Source: Actinomycetota bacterium
GTDB lineage: Bacteria; Actinomycetota; Actinomycetes; S36-B12
DNA length: 40,527 bases
Assembly: GCA_005798555.1 (NCBI GenBank)
Contig: SYJA01000047.1
Span: 1-40,527, forward strand
Direction: 5' to 3'
The notes beneath the pieces were generated by a model. That model was not told the DNA's origin, searched no databases, and saw only the letters and a list, made by a program, of their open reading frames with translations. Positions 10,319-17,687 of the stretch are shown in pieces. Numbering within the stretch: the first letter of the stretch is position 1; every line of letters begins with the position of its first letter. A program made the position numbers and the translations under genes.

Positions 10319-10338
10319 TTCCAGCCGTTAATCCTCAG

Positions 10339-11445
10339 ATGGCACTTGATTCACAAGCGGCCCCGGCCAGCTTGGCCGATGTCGGCTCTTCGGCGGCGGC
10401 CAGCGTAGGAGTTCCTGGTTACCACGATGTGCTGGGCCTAGGCGATGTCCAGCACGTCGCCATCTGCCTCATTGATGGATTGGGCTGGCTGTCACTACTT
10501 GAGTTTGGGTCGCATGCACCTGACTTGATCCAATTGGGTGGGGGCCCAATGCAGACGGTGTTCCCGACAACAACGCCGACGGCACTCGCATCCCTTGGTA
10601 TCGGCCAGTTGCCGGGCACTCACGGCTTTGTCGGCGCAACCTTCTTCCTGCCGGAAACCCAATCGATTTTGGCACCGCTGAGCTGGAAACACGATCCATT
10701 ACCCGCCATGGTGCAGCCGGCACCAACGATCTTCGAACGGGTGGCTCGACATGGCGTGCAGATGCTGACCGTGGCACCTGCAAAGTACGAGTTCACCGGA
10801 TTGACCGCAGCGGCTTTGCGTGGTGGTCGCTATCTAGCGGCCGAAGACACCGCGCAGCGCGTTGCAGGATTACATGCAGCGGTATCGGGTGCGGGTAGGT
10901 CATTTACCTACGTGTACTGGTACGAATTGGACGGAGTTGGCCACAAGTATGGTGTCGGGAGCAAAGTCTGGCTTGCTGCACTGGGCCGGGTGAACGACCT
11001 CGTCGCCAGGTTGGCGGCGCAGTTGCCGCCTAGTTCCGCACTGATTGTGACCGCCGATCACGGCATGATAAATTGCGAGTCCAGCATGCAGGTATCCATC
11101 GAGGGTAATCGTGAACTGAGTGCTGATCTGGTCTTGATCGCTGGGGAGCCACGAGCCCGGCACCTCTACGTGCAGCCACGCTGTGCAGATGCGGTTGCGG
11201 CAAGATGGTCTGCATTCCTTGGGGCCAGCGCGAAGGTGTTCACCAGGGCGCAAATTGCTGATTCAGGTTTACTCGGTCCGACTGACCCCGATCTGATGGA
11301 TCGAATCGGCGATGTGGTTTGTGTAGCAGAAGACACGACGATGCTAACGAGCCTGGTTGATCCCAGGTCCAGTGCACTCCTTGGCCAGCACGGGGCACTT
11401 ACTCCAGAGGAGCTCGTAATCCCCGGGCTCATTGTTCGAGCTTAA
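10339..11445 (+). CDS. Type I phosphodiesterase/nucleotide pyrophosphatase (alkaline phosphatase superfamily)
   Basis: A metal-dependent phosphohydrolase of 368 residues. The first metal site is CLIDGLGW near residue 44. The nucleophile threonine is in FPTTTPTALASLGIGQLPGTHG. Later metal ligands appear in WYELDGVGHKYG, TADHGM and QHGALTPEEL. This is the pattern of nucleotide pyrophosphatase/phosphodiesterase-like proteins. No signal peptide is visible, so it is probably cytoplasmic. The substrate is not known. It starts 20 nt after the DUF5998 gene, the same pairing seen in other actinobacteria as far as I recall, so the two probably form one transcription unit. Confidence 0.85.
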   Translation: MALDSQAAPASLADVGSSAAASVGVPGYHDVLGLGDVQHVAICLIDGLGWLSLLEFGSHAPDLIQLGGGPMQTVFPTTTPTALASLGIGQLPGTHGFVGATFFLPETQSILAPLSWKHDPLPAMVQPAPTIFERVARHGVQMLTVAPAKYEFTGLTAAALRGGRYLAAEDTAQRVAGLHAAVSGAGRSFTYVYWYELDGVGHKYGVGSKVWLAALGRVNDLVARLAAQLPPSSALIVTADHGMINCESSMQVSIEGNRELSADLVLIAGEPRARHLYVQPRCADAVAARWSAFLGASAKVFTRAQIADSGLLGPTDPDLMDRIGDVVCVAEDTTMLTSLVDPRSSALLGQHGALTPEELVIPGLIVRA

Positions 11446-11496
11446 GGAATCGGACTTGCGGCAAAAAGTGAAACCGGGATATGGCAGCATGACGTC

Positions 11497-12162
11497 GTGG
11501 CCGAGTTAATTTTCTTCGCGGGCACCATGGACTGTGGCAAATCCACCCTGGCACTGCAAACCGACCACAATCACTCGTCTAGGGGTCGTTCTGGCCTGGT
11601 GTTCACCCGGCTGGACCGTGCCGGTGAGTCGGTGCTATCAAGCCGACTTGGCCTAAGCGTGGATGCGATCGAAGTAACCGAGACCCTTGATCTTCGACGG
11701 CACGTGGTGAACGCGCTTTCGCGCGGTGACCGGGTTGATTACCTGATTTGCGACGAAGCGCAGTTCTACACCGAAGCCCAGGTCGAACAGCTCGCATCCG
11801 TTGTCGATGATCTCGGCATCGACGTCTACGCATTTGGCATCATGACCGATTTTCGAACCCGATTGTTCCCCGGATCTGCGCGGCTGGTGGAGCTCAGCGA
11901 CCGGGTTCAGGTGCTGCAGGTTGAGGCACTTTGCTGGTGCGGGATGCGGGCGATACACAATGCGCGAACACTAGATGGGGTCGTGGTTGTCGAAGGCAGC
12001 CAAGTGATGGTCGGCGATGTCGGCGACGGCGCAGATTCCCGAGTCGATATCCCAGTCGTGTCCTACGAGGTGCTGTGTCGGCGACACTATCGGGCCCGGA
12101 AAACGGCTAGCAGCGCCGGTGCTGAGCACATGTCCAAGGAGCCGCTACCTTTTACTGAGTAG
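11497..12162 (+). CDS. tdk: Thymidine kinase (type II)
   Basis: Phosphorylates thymidine in pyrimidine salvage. The 221-residue protein begins with the P-loop FFAGTMDCGKSTLAL (residues 6-20). The Walker B and catalytic region is YLICDEAQFY near residue 86, followed by a lasso/zinc region with CWCG near 146 and LCRRHYRARK near the end. The GTG at 11497 is the only good start; a CAGCAT box 6 nt before it may be a -10 element of a leaderless transcript. It follows the phosphodiesterase by about 50 nt. With psuG-psuK and dut this gives the window a small set of pyrimidine salvage and clean-up genes. Confidence 0.93.
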   Translation: MAELIFFAGTMDCGKSTLALQTDHNHSSRGRSGLVFTRLDRAGESVLSSRLGLSVDAIEVTETLDLRRHVVNALSRGDRVDYLICDEAQFYTEAQVEQLASVVDDLGIDVYAFGIMTDFRTRLFPGSARLVELSDRVQVLQVEALCWCGMRAIHNARTLDGVVVVEGSQVMVGDVGDGADSRVDIPVVSYEVLCRRHYRARKTASSAGAEHMSKEPLPFTE

Positions 12163-12216
12163 GTCACCCACCCAGGCGGCTGAGCTGCAGATAGCTGCCT
12201 TGCGGGACTTGCCGGC

Positions 12217-12251
12217 CTGCAAACAGCAGGGGGATTGCTGCAGTTTTCGTT
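12217..12251 (+). terminator. Probable rho-independent terminator after tdk
   Basis: CAGCA and TGCTG arms enclose a GGGGGAT loop, the stem can extend with CTG/CAG across a bulge, and TTTTCGTT follows. It lies about 55 nt after the tdk stop on the same strand. Confidence 0.6.
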
Positions 12252-12507
12252 AAGCCGAAGGGTTACAAGTCTCCCCGATAGTCCCTTTTCGTTGTGGCGT
12301 AGGTGTTACCGGTGGCGATATTTTCGAGCGGCTCTTGGACCGTCACCGATCAGCGGTGCAACGCCTTATGAGTTGGCCACCAAACCCAAAAGGCGATAGC
12401 TCGGTTTCCCCAATTAACGCGGCGCACACCGGCGCCCTGCGAAAATGTGTCGTATCACGGTGCTAGCAGCAAGGGTTAAACACCCCACCTAACGGTAGGG
12501 GCAGGTG
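12252..12507. other. Gene-poor stretch between tdk terminator and peptide A
   Basis: I find no coding frame, tRNA or recognisable structured RNA here on either strand. The right edge (12481-12507) carries the hairpin that follows peptide A. There are short inverted repeats only, for instance around TTGGCCACCAA at 12374-12384. The stretch is downstream of both flanking genes, so it may simply be the region between two convergent units. Confidence 0.5.
12483..12501 (-). terminator. Hairpin after peptide A (shared with peptide B)
   Basis: Read on the minus strand, CCCCTACC and GGTGGGG pair around a short GTTA-type loop (one bulged base), starting about 7 nt after the TAG stop of peptide A. The same hairpin in nearly the same sequence follows peptide B. 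No strong T-run follows (only TTTAA), so it may be a terminator, an RNA-stabilising 3' element, or both. Confidence 0.5.
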
Positions 12508-12672
12508 CTACTCTTCATTACCCTCAAAGCACCTACCGGAGCCTAGGCCGGTATAGTACGAGTGTAGGGTGCCGCCAATAATTCCCGCACCCGGGCGTAC
12601 CCAACTGATACCAAGGGCCAACCGATCACTGGCCGCCGAGCTAACCGGCGCACTAACTTCCACACTGGGCAT
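12508..12672 (-). CDS. Small peptide A, paralogue of peptide B, unknown family
   Basis: A 54-residue open frame starting MPSVEVSAPVSSAASDRLALG and ending GRCFEGNEE. I do not recognise the family. It shares with peptide B at 38210 the blocks DRLALG, WVRPGAG, IGGTL, TGL and the tail CFEGN[D/E]E; the centre differs. Codons in the shared blocks differ mostly at silent positions (for example CTT/CTC, CCG/CCC, GGC/GGT), evidence that the protein is selected. The ATG at 12672 has a strong AGAAGGAG site with about 6-8 nt spacing. There is no signal peptide or clear membrane helix. A single Cys lies in the tail. The leader-like N-terminus, variable centre and fixed tail would fit a processed or modified peptide, but no modifying enzyme is adjacent. 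Confidence 0.75.
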   Translation of the reverse strand: MPSVEVSAPVSSAASDRLALGISWVRPGAGIIGGTLHSYYTGLGSGRCFEGNEE

Positions 12673-12715
12673 TCAATTCTCCTTCTCATCTGGGTAGCGG
12701 CCCGCGGATGGGCCA

Positions 12716-12814
12716 TTACTCAATGGGAACACTGTAATCACCAAAAAGCAATAGCGAAACGCCTAGCATCAGGATTCCGAATTCCGCTGCGCCTGCCATT
12801 TGATCAACTGCCAT
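12716..12814 (-). CDS. Possible 32-residue hydrophobic peptide upstream of peptide A
   Basis: A short frame from an ATG at 12814 encodes MAVDQMAGAAEFGIL followed by MLGVSLLLFGDYSVPIE. The middle could form one membrane helix. It lies between sepH and peptide A on the same strand, 43 nt upstream of peptide A. No Shine-Dalgarno or -10 box precedes the ATG, so the call is weak. Part of its DNA (GCGTTTCGCTATTGC) recurs upstream of peptide B, where the matching frame is interrupted, so the similarity may be regulatory instead of coding. Confidence 0.3.
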   Translation of the reverse strand: MAVDQMAGAAEFGILMLGVSLLLFGDYSVPIE

Positions 12815-12851
12815 GGCTGGGTGGGCATGTAACCCACTCTTGGCGACAGGA

Positions 12852-13598
12852 CTAGGCGTCGTCCCCGCGTGTTGCCCCGAAGAGAATCTCATCCCAACTA
12901 GGCACGCTCGTCCTCTTGCCTTTGGCTTTGGGCTTCGGCTCCGCCTTCACCGGTGGCTTGACCGGTACGTCCGTCTCCGGATCGTAGATGGGGATCAAAA
13001 TGTCAAGCACTGGATCAGCAGCACGCTCAGGTAAGGCGGGTGTTGGCCCAGCATCAGGCACGGCTACTAAGCGCGGACGCTCCGAGGCCACGTCAACAAC
13101 ACCGGCGGTGGCTTCCGCGTCACTGCCAGCCGACAGATTCACGATCATCGCCTGGTCTTCGGTGATGTAGTCGAAAATCTGCTCGTCGCTGACTCCCATG
13201 AGCCGTCGGGCCGTCTCATCAAGTGGGTGAACCGTGCGGCCGAGGTTGTCATAAGTCCAGGAGGCACGCTGGCTAGCGCCGCGACTTGTGAAAGTGACCA
13301 ACACGACCCACTTAGAGTCGGCACGCCGGGCCGCATCCCACGTGATGGAGTCGGCGCCGTCTGCGCTTAGTACCGATGAGACAGTGTCGCCAAGTGTTAC
13401 CGGGCCGCCGGTGCGCCGGATCTCGACCAATTGGGCGCGACCAGCTACGTACTCGCGCTCCGCAAGGGGCGGGCCGGCATACCTCTGAATTTTTTCGAGT
13501 GGCCAACCGGTCTCGGCAGCCACGATCTCCGCAGAGGCTCCGGCTCGAACGCGGGCCTGAATCTCTTTGGGGCTGAGCGGTTCCAGGGCGAACTCCAT
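12852..13598 (-). CDS. sepH: SepH-type septation protein (DUF3071), short N-terminus
   Basis: SepH is an actinobacterial cell-division protein that acts with FtsZ. This 248-residue version has the helix-turn-helix-like segment LSPKEIQARVRAGASAEIVAAETGWPLEKIQRYAGPPLAEREYVA near the N-terminus, then a YDNLGRTVHPLDETARRLMG region. A proline- and lysine-rich linker (KPPVKAEPKPKAKGKR) leads to the conserved tail SVPSWDEILFGATR. Family members I know carry roughly 50 more residues before this helix-turn-helix; here a stop lies about 13 codons upstream of the ATG and no coding extension exists. It is either a lineage-specific short form or a truncated one. Confidence 0.8.
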   Translation of the reverse strand: MEFALEPLSPKEIQARVRAGASAEIVAAETGWPLEKIQRYAGPPLAEREYVAGRAQLVEIRRTGGPVTLGDTVSSVLSADGADSITWDAARRADSKWVVLVTFTSRGASQRASWTYDNLGRTVHPLDETARRLMGVSDEQIFDYITEDQAMIVNLSAGSDAEATAGVVDVASERPRLVAVPDAGPTPALPERAADPVLDILIPIYDPETDVPVKPPVKAEPKPKAKGKRTSVPSWDEILFGATRGDDA

Positions 13599-13677
13599 AG
13601 GTCGGCTGCGGGTAGTAATACTCAGAACTTAGCGCTTCACCGGTCTTTGGCGCGTGCGGGTGCCCGAACTTTAGGCA

Positions 13678-14973
13678 TTAACCTTTCTCGGCAGCGAACC
13701 CGCCTGGGGCCGGACCGGGTATTGGCTCGGCATTTAGGGCCGAGGTGGGTGGGATCGGGCCATAGTCCCGCACCGAGCGGCGCAGCCGATTTTGGCCGAG
13801 TAGTGCAACCAAGAAGGCCCCGCCGGCGGCACCGACACCCACGGCGAAGCCAAATCCGGTGCCCCAGCCGTCGATGGCGTAGCCGCTGACGGCTACGCCG
13901 AGGGAAAAGCCGACACTGAGCCCGGAATTGATGTAGGTCAACCCCTCCGTTAGTTGCGCATTGGGCACGAGTCGTTCCGCCAGGCTGAAGATCGTGATCA
14001 AGACTGGCGCAACGAGGGCGCCGGAGATCATGGTGACCACGGACAATGCCAGCAGTGACGTCATGAAGGGCGTCAGTAGCAAGGCGACTGTCAGCGCCGC
14101 CGTGAGGGCAACCAGTTGACGCGATAGCGGGGCGCGAAAATGCCGTGCCCCGAACCAAAGTCCACCGAACATCGAAGTCAACGCCCAGGCTGCAAGCAAG
14201 ACGCCTGATAACTCCGGCGTACCAAGTTCGGCGGTGAAGGCCACGATCCCCACCTCGAAAGAACCGAAGATCGCACCGGTGGCGATGGCAGAGAAAACCA
14301 TCAAGAAGACACCGGGGTGGCGAAAGGCGAAGGTGTGCGGTTCCTTGGCATGGCGTACCGGCGACGCGGTTGGCTCGGTAGTGCGAAGGCGAATGAGGAC
14401 GAAAGTTCCGGTCATTCCGACAACAATCGCGAAAATCAACGGTGCAGGTAGTGCAACCGAAATTGCCAGCCACGCGGTGATCAGTGGCCCAACCGTGAAA
14501 ATTACCTCCTCGGAGATACTCTCGAGGGCGAAAGCAGTGCGTAGCTTCGGTGAAGACGTGGACTCGGCACGGGCGATCACAAATGTCCAGCGCGCCCTTA
14601 CCGCCGGGCCGATCGCCGGCGAACAGAGACCGGCAGCGGCGGCAAAAATTGCCGGCACCAAAAATGGCAGCTTCAATTCCATACTCAGGATGAAGAGCAC
14701 AAGGCCCAGGCTTTCGCCGGTAACCAGCCAACCCAAGACTTTGTGCTGCCCAAGGCGATCGACCAACCGACTGGAGGCGATCATGCCGACGGCGGCGGAG
14801 AGGGAGAAGGCGGCTGACATCACCCCGGCCAGTCCATATGAGCCGGTGACCCCGCTGGTGAACAACAAAATCCCTAGACCAACCAAGGCCATCGGCAGCC
14901 GGGCGATCAGACCGCTTGCCGAGAAGGCGAGCGCACCCGGCACGCGTAGCACTTCGCCATAGCTTCCAAGCAC
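13678..14973 (-). CDS. MFS transporter, 12-helix type
   Basis: A 431-residue membrane protein with about 12 hydrophobic helices. It resembles major facilitator efflux-type carriers: SSRLVDRLGQHKVLGWL fits the loop 2-3 motif region, and a charged central loop follows RLRTTEPTASPVRHAKEPH. The substrate is unknown. The GTG at 14973 is preceded by TAGCGT with 6 nt spacing, so the transcript is probably leaderless. It sits 79 nt upstream of sepH on the same strand and diverges from the inositol monophosphatase gene. The C-terminal tail is proline-rich and hydrophilic. Confidence 0.85.
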   Translation of the reverse strand: MLGSYGEVLRVPGALAFSASGLIARLPMALVGLGILLFTSGVTGSYGLAGVMSAAFSLSAAVGMIASSRLVDRLGQHKVLGWLVTGESLGLVLFILSMELKLPFLVPAIFAAAAGLCSPAIGPAVRARWTFVIARAESTSSPKLRTAFALESISEEVIFTVGPLITAWLAISVALPAPLIFAIVVGMTGTFVLIRLRTTEPTASPVRHAKEPHTFAFRHPGVFLMVFSAIATGAIFGSFEVGIVAFTAELGTPELSGVLLAAWALTSMFGGLWFGARHFRAPLSRQLVALTAALTVALLLTPFMTSLLALSVVTMISGALVAPVLITIFSLAERLVPNAQLTEGLTYINSGLSVGFSLGVAVSGYAIDGWGTGFGFAVGVGAAGGAFLVALLGQNRLRRSVRDYGPIPPTSALNAEPIPGPAPGGFAAEKG

Positions 14974-15071
14974 ATGGTGACGCTATCGCGACCGGGTTAA
15001 GTGGCTGCCGTCCTACCCGGGAAGATGGGTGCGTGCCGAATTGTCATGAACCATCAGCGCCGGGCAAGAAC

Positions 15072-15899
15072 ATGCAGATTCAGCCACTGTCCTTGGTCTT
15101 AGCTACCCATCCGCTGCTGCCCCTTGCCTGGGACGCGGCATGGCAGGCCGCGCGTTTTTTGCAAGACGAACGCCCGGTTGACTTGCGGATCGAGTCCAAG
15201 TCAACCGCCTCGGACCTGGTTTCCCAGATGGACAAGGGGGCCGAGGAGATCTTGATCTCCGCATTGCTGGGGGAGCGGCCAACCGATGGGTTGCTTGGTG
15301 AGGAAGGCGGCGAGCGCACCGGCACGTCCGGGGTCCGCTGGGTGGTAGACCCACTGGATGGCACCGTCAACTACCTGCACCACATGCCCACCTGGGGGGT
15401 GTCGGTCGCCGCTGAGCAGTCCGGTCAATCGGTCATTGGCGTTGTAGTCACGCCCGCCTTCGATGAGGCGTATATCGGGGTGCGGGGGGTTGGCGCGTGG
15501 GTGGTCACAGACCAGATGGCTACCCCGATTCAGGTAAGTGCCTGCCCCCGTTTGGCGACTGCGGTGGTGGCCACCGGATTCGGTTATTCCGAAAACCGCC
15601 GAGCGGCACAAGGTCGGATCGTGCATGAACTGCTGCCCAAGGTCAGCGACATTAGACGCATAGGTGCCGCCGTGATCGACTTTTGCTGGCTGGCCCGAGG
15701 CCGACTTGATGCCTATTACGAACGGGGACTAAATGCTTGGGATATCGCGGCCGGTGCCTTGATCGCGGCCGAGGCCGGTGCATCAGTGACCGGATTGCGT
15801 GGTGAAGATGTATATGGTTCCATGATAATTGCCGCGACTCCGGCGATAGCCGGTGAACTTCGAGAGTTCTTATTAGCCGTCGATGCGGATCAGGATTGA
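15072..15899 (+). CDS. suhB: Inositol monophosphatase family protein
   Basis: Mg-dependent, Li-sensitive-type phosphatase of 275 residues. The metal-binding motifs are all present: LLGEEGG near residue 77, WVVDPLDGTVNYLH near 94, and NAWDIAAGALIAAEAGASVTGL near 222. Likely substrates are inositol monophosphate or related sugar phosphates; the M. tuberculosis gene in this position is the SuhB-type. The start is uncertain: ATG at 15072 gives a normal family length, while a GTG at 15033 in the same frame is possible. Longer frames reach into the divergent MFS gene and are not credible. Confidence 0.88.
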   Translation: MQIQPLSLVLATHPLLPLAWDAAWQAARFLQDERPVDLRIESKSTASDLVSQMDKGAEEILISALLGERPTDGLLGEEGGERTGTSGVRWVVDPLDGTVNYLHHMPTWGVSVAAEQSGQSVIGVVVTPAFDEAYIGVRGVGAWVVTDQMATPIQVSACPRLATAVVATGFGYSENRRAAQGRIVHELLPKVSDIRRIGAAVIDFCWLARGRLDAYYERGLNAWDIAAGALIAAEAGASVTGLRGEDVYGSMIIAATPAIAGELREFLLAVDADQD

Positions 15900-15901
15900 C
15901 T

Positions 15902-16420
15902 TCAACTCAGGAGCTTCAGGCCCGCCGCGTACCGGTGCGCGTTGCTCACATAAAAAGCTGCCGACCCCCGGAACGCACCATCTGCTATGACATCAAGAGT
16001 TATTGACGCCGGCACACCCAGTGCCCTCGCATTAGGGGGAACCACTTTGTCATTTGGCACCATGGCGCAGGCCCCAACTAGCGAATTTGGCCCGACGATG
16101 ACCCGGTGCAGCACCACTGATCCGGAGCCAATGAGCGAGTCGTCATGCACCGTGCAGCCCTCAAGGTGGGCGCCGTGGCCAATTACACACCGGTCACCAA
16201 TGATGGTGTCAGCGCCCTCAGTACAGTGCAAAATCGCACCGTCCTGAATCGACGTCTGAGCACCAATGCTGATCACTCCATGATCACCACGCAGCACCGC
16301 ACCGGGCCAGACACTGGACTCAGGACCCACGGTGACGGCGCCTATTAGTACCGCCTGCGGGTGGATATAGGCCGAATTGTCGACTATTGGAACCAGGTCG
16401 CCTAAGGCGTAAATGGGCAT
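15902..16420 (-). CDS. Gamma-class carbonic anhydrase-like hexapeptide protein
   Basis: A 172-residue left-handed beta-helix protein of the gamma carbonic anhydrase family. Hexapeptide repeats run from AVLIGAVTVGPESSVWPGAVLRGD to VIVGPNSLVGACAMVPNDKVVPP. Candidate metal ligands are His65 (AILHCTE), His82 and His85 in VIGHGAHLEGC. In the classical archaeal enzyme the third ligand falls where this protein has Glu87, with a His two residues earlier, so CO2 hydration cannot be assumed. The ATG at 16420 has TAGCCT 7 nt upstream, fitting a leaderless start. It converges on the inositol monophosphatase gene with 2 nt between stops. Confidence 0.85.
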   Translation of the reverse strand: MPIYALGDLVPIVDNSAYIHPQAVLIGAVTVGPESSVWPGAVLRGDHGVISIGAQTSIQDGAILHCTEGADTIIGDRCVIGHGAHLEGCTVHDDSLIGSGSVVLHRVIVGPNSLVGACAMVPNDKVVPPNARALGVPASITLDVIADGAFRGSAAFYVSNAHRYAAGLKLLS

Positions 16421-16580
16421 GGGGGTAAGGCTACCCGCAGGCCCGCGGGCCCAGCCTCGCACGTGTCAGTCGGATGAGGCACAATCTGCGCACGTGGAGT
16501 TCGATACCTGGGTGCGGGAATACCGCCCGCGGGCATCTTGTTAGGGCAAGGGAAAGTACCAAGGGAAGGAAAGAGGAGCC

Positions 16581-16877
16581 GTGGCTACCGATTACGATGC
16601 ACCACGCAAGACAGACGAAGAACTTGCCGAGGACAGCATAGAAGAGCTCAAGGCCCGGCGAGTTGATAAGTCATCTTCGGTAATTGATGTTGATGAAACC
16701 GAGTTGGCCGAGAATCTCGAGCTGCCTGGCGCCGACTTGTCGGATGAGAGTTTGACCGTTCGGGTCGTGCCGCGACAATCTGATGAGTTCACCTGCATGA
16801 GTTGCTATCTTGTGCAGCACAGCAGTCAAATTGATCACGAAAGCAAAGCCGGGCCAATCTGTAAGGAGTGCGCCTAG
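16581..16877 (+). CDS. DUF4193 family zinc-finger-like protein
   Basis: A 98-residue acidic protein matching the actinobacterial DUF4193 family. The N-terminal two-thirds is highly charged (TDEELAEDSIEELKARR). The C-terminal part carries FTCMSCYLVQHSSQ and a final ICKECA, two CxxC pairs that likely bind zinc. Function is unknown. The GTG at 16581 has an AAGAGGAG site about 2-5 nt upstream. Its TAG overlaps the TAG of the opposing DUF4235 gene within CTAG at 16874-16877. Confidence 0.88.
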   Translation: MATDYDAPRKTDEELAEDSIEELKARRVDKSSSVIDVDETELAENLELPGADLSDESLTVRVVPRQSDEFTCMSCYLVQHSSQIDHESKAGPICKECA

Positions 16878-17155
16878 TCCGTCGCACGGGTGGCGCCCAG
16901 GTGATTTGTGACCCGATAGGCAACCACCTCGACTCCTGCGGCAATTGCCGCGGTGGCGGTGGCCCAAAGCAGGGCCTTGCCAAATGGCACACCGGGATCA
17001 TTGGAGCGTGGAGCATCTTTGCCCGTCATACTTCGATAGCTGGCGGTGATCACTTTCCGCACGATCATCGTTGCGCCAAAGGCAACCAGGGGCGCGAGCA
17101 GATGCACAATCGGATTAACGTGGATTTCCGGCTCTAGCGCCACCTCGTCGGTCAT
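16874..17155 (-). CDS. DUF4235 family small membrane protein
   Basis: A 93-residue protein with two hydrophobic segments, IVHLLAPLVAFGATMIVRKVI and GKALLWATATAAIAAGVEVVAYRV, joined by a polar loop. The second contains the AxxAGxxEVxAYR-like ending typical of DUF4235 proteins. Function is unknown. The ATG at 17155 has TTGGAG 5 nt upstream. It follows the DUF3093 gene by about 35 nt on the same strand and may share its transcript. Confidence 0.75.
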   Translation of the reverse strand: MTDEVALEPEIHVNPIVHLLAPLVAFGATMIVRKVITASYRSMTGKDAPRSNDPGVPFGKALLWATATAAIAAGVEVVAYRVTNHLGATRATD

Positions 17156-17190
17156 TTGAACTCCAATCGGTTTACCTCTTTAGCGTGATG

Positions 17191-17646
17191 TTAGTCAATC
17201 GCTCCACCGCGCCGGAGCGCGACCGCGAGTCGGGCTGGGTCCTTGGTGGTCAAAAGCCAGGCCGGATGCGGATCGTCCTCATCGATAAGTTCGATCAGCA
17301 CGCCCCCTCGGGTGCGCCATGGTCGGAGCAGAAGATAGCGGGTCGCAACATTTTGGGCGCCTCGCATTTGTGGGCCGGCAAGTACTTCGACGCTTCCCAG
17401 TTGGCTTCTTGGGATTGTGGCGCGCCCAGCGCGAAGGTCATGGTCACTTACCGCAATCACCGGCGAACCAATGAACAAAGCAAAAACGCAAAAGGTAGCA
17501 ATGAGTGCGAAGGTAAGCCAGCCAGACCATTGCGAATAAGCCGCACCAACGGCTATCGCCAGCATTGCCACCAGCGACAAGACCACCACATAGACCCACA
17601 CTGACGGCAGCAATCGCTCGCGAAAGAGGTTCGCCGGGGACTGCAT
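17191..17646 (-). CDS. DUF3093 family membrane protein
   Basis: About 151 residues, matching DUF3093, a small actinobacterial membrane protein. Two adjacent helices (VYVVVLSLVAMLAIAVGAAY and WLTFALIATFCVFALFIGSPVIAV) precede a soluble beta-rich C-terminal part ending in LLTTKDPARLAVAL. It occurs next to dut and DUF4193 in M. tuberculosis too. Function is unknown. The ATG at 17646 is preceded by CAGACT with 6 nt spacing; the 55 codons of open frame upstream cross the divergent promoter and were left out. Confidence 0.82.
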   Translation of the reverse strand: MQSPANLFRERLLPSVWVYVVVLSLVAMLAIAVGAAYSQWSGWLTFALIATFCVFALFIGSPVIAVSDHDLRAGRATIPRSQLGSVEVLAGPQMRGAQNVATRYLLLRPWRTRGGVLIELIDEDDPHPAWLLTTKDPARLAVALRRGGAID

Positions 17647-17675
17647 GCTGCGAGTCTGCCATGCCTTGCCGACGG

Positions 17676-17681
17676 TAGAGT
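17676..17681 (+). promoter_or_regulatory. Predicted -10 box of leaderless thioesterase transcript
   Basis: TAGAGT ends 6 nt before the ATG at 17688 with no ribosome site in between. It decides the choice of ATG 17688 over the in-frame GTG at 17682. Confidence 0.5.
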
Positions 17682-17687
17682 GTGCAG

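Noticed and set aside
12252-12480. tRNA or other stable RNA in the gene-poor stretch
   Set aside because: CCACCA at 12378-12383 first looked like a tRNA 3' end, but no T-arm or acceptor stem pairs with it.
12508-12672. Peptides A and B as lasso-peptide precursors
   Set aside because: WVRP and IGGT loosely resemble the lasso leader pattern YxxP...G..T, but the residues after it do not offer a Gly/Ala start with Asp or Glu at position 7-9 in both copies, and no lasso protease or cyclase gene is near.
14234-14962. 242-residue plus-strand frame
   Set aside because: Antisense shadow of the MFS transporter gene, with no family features.
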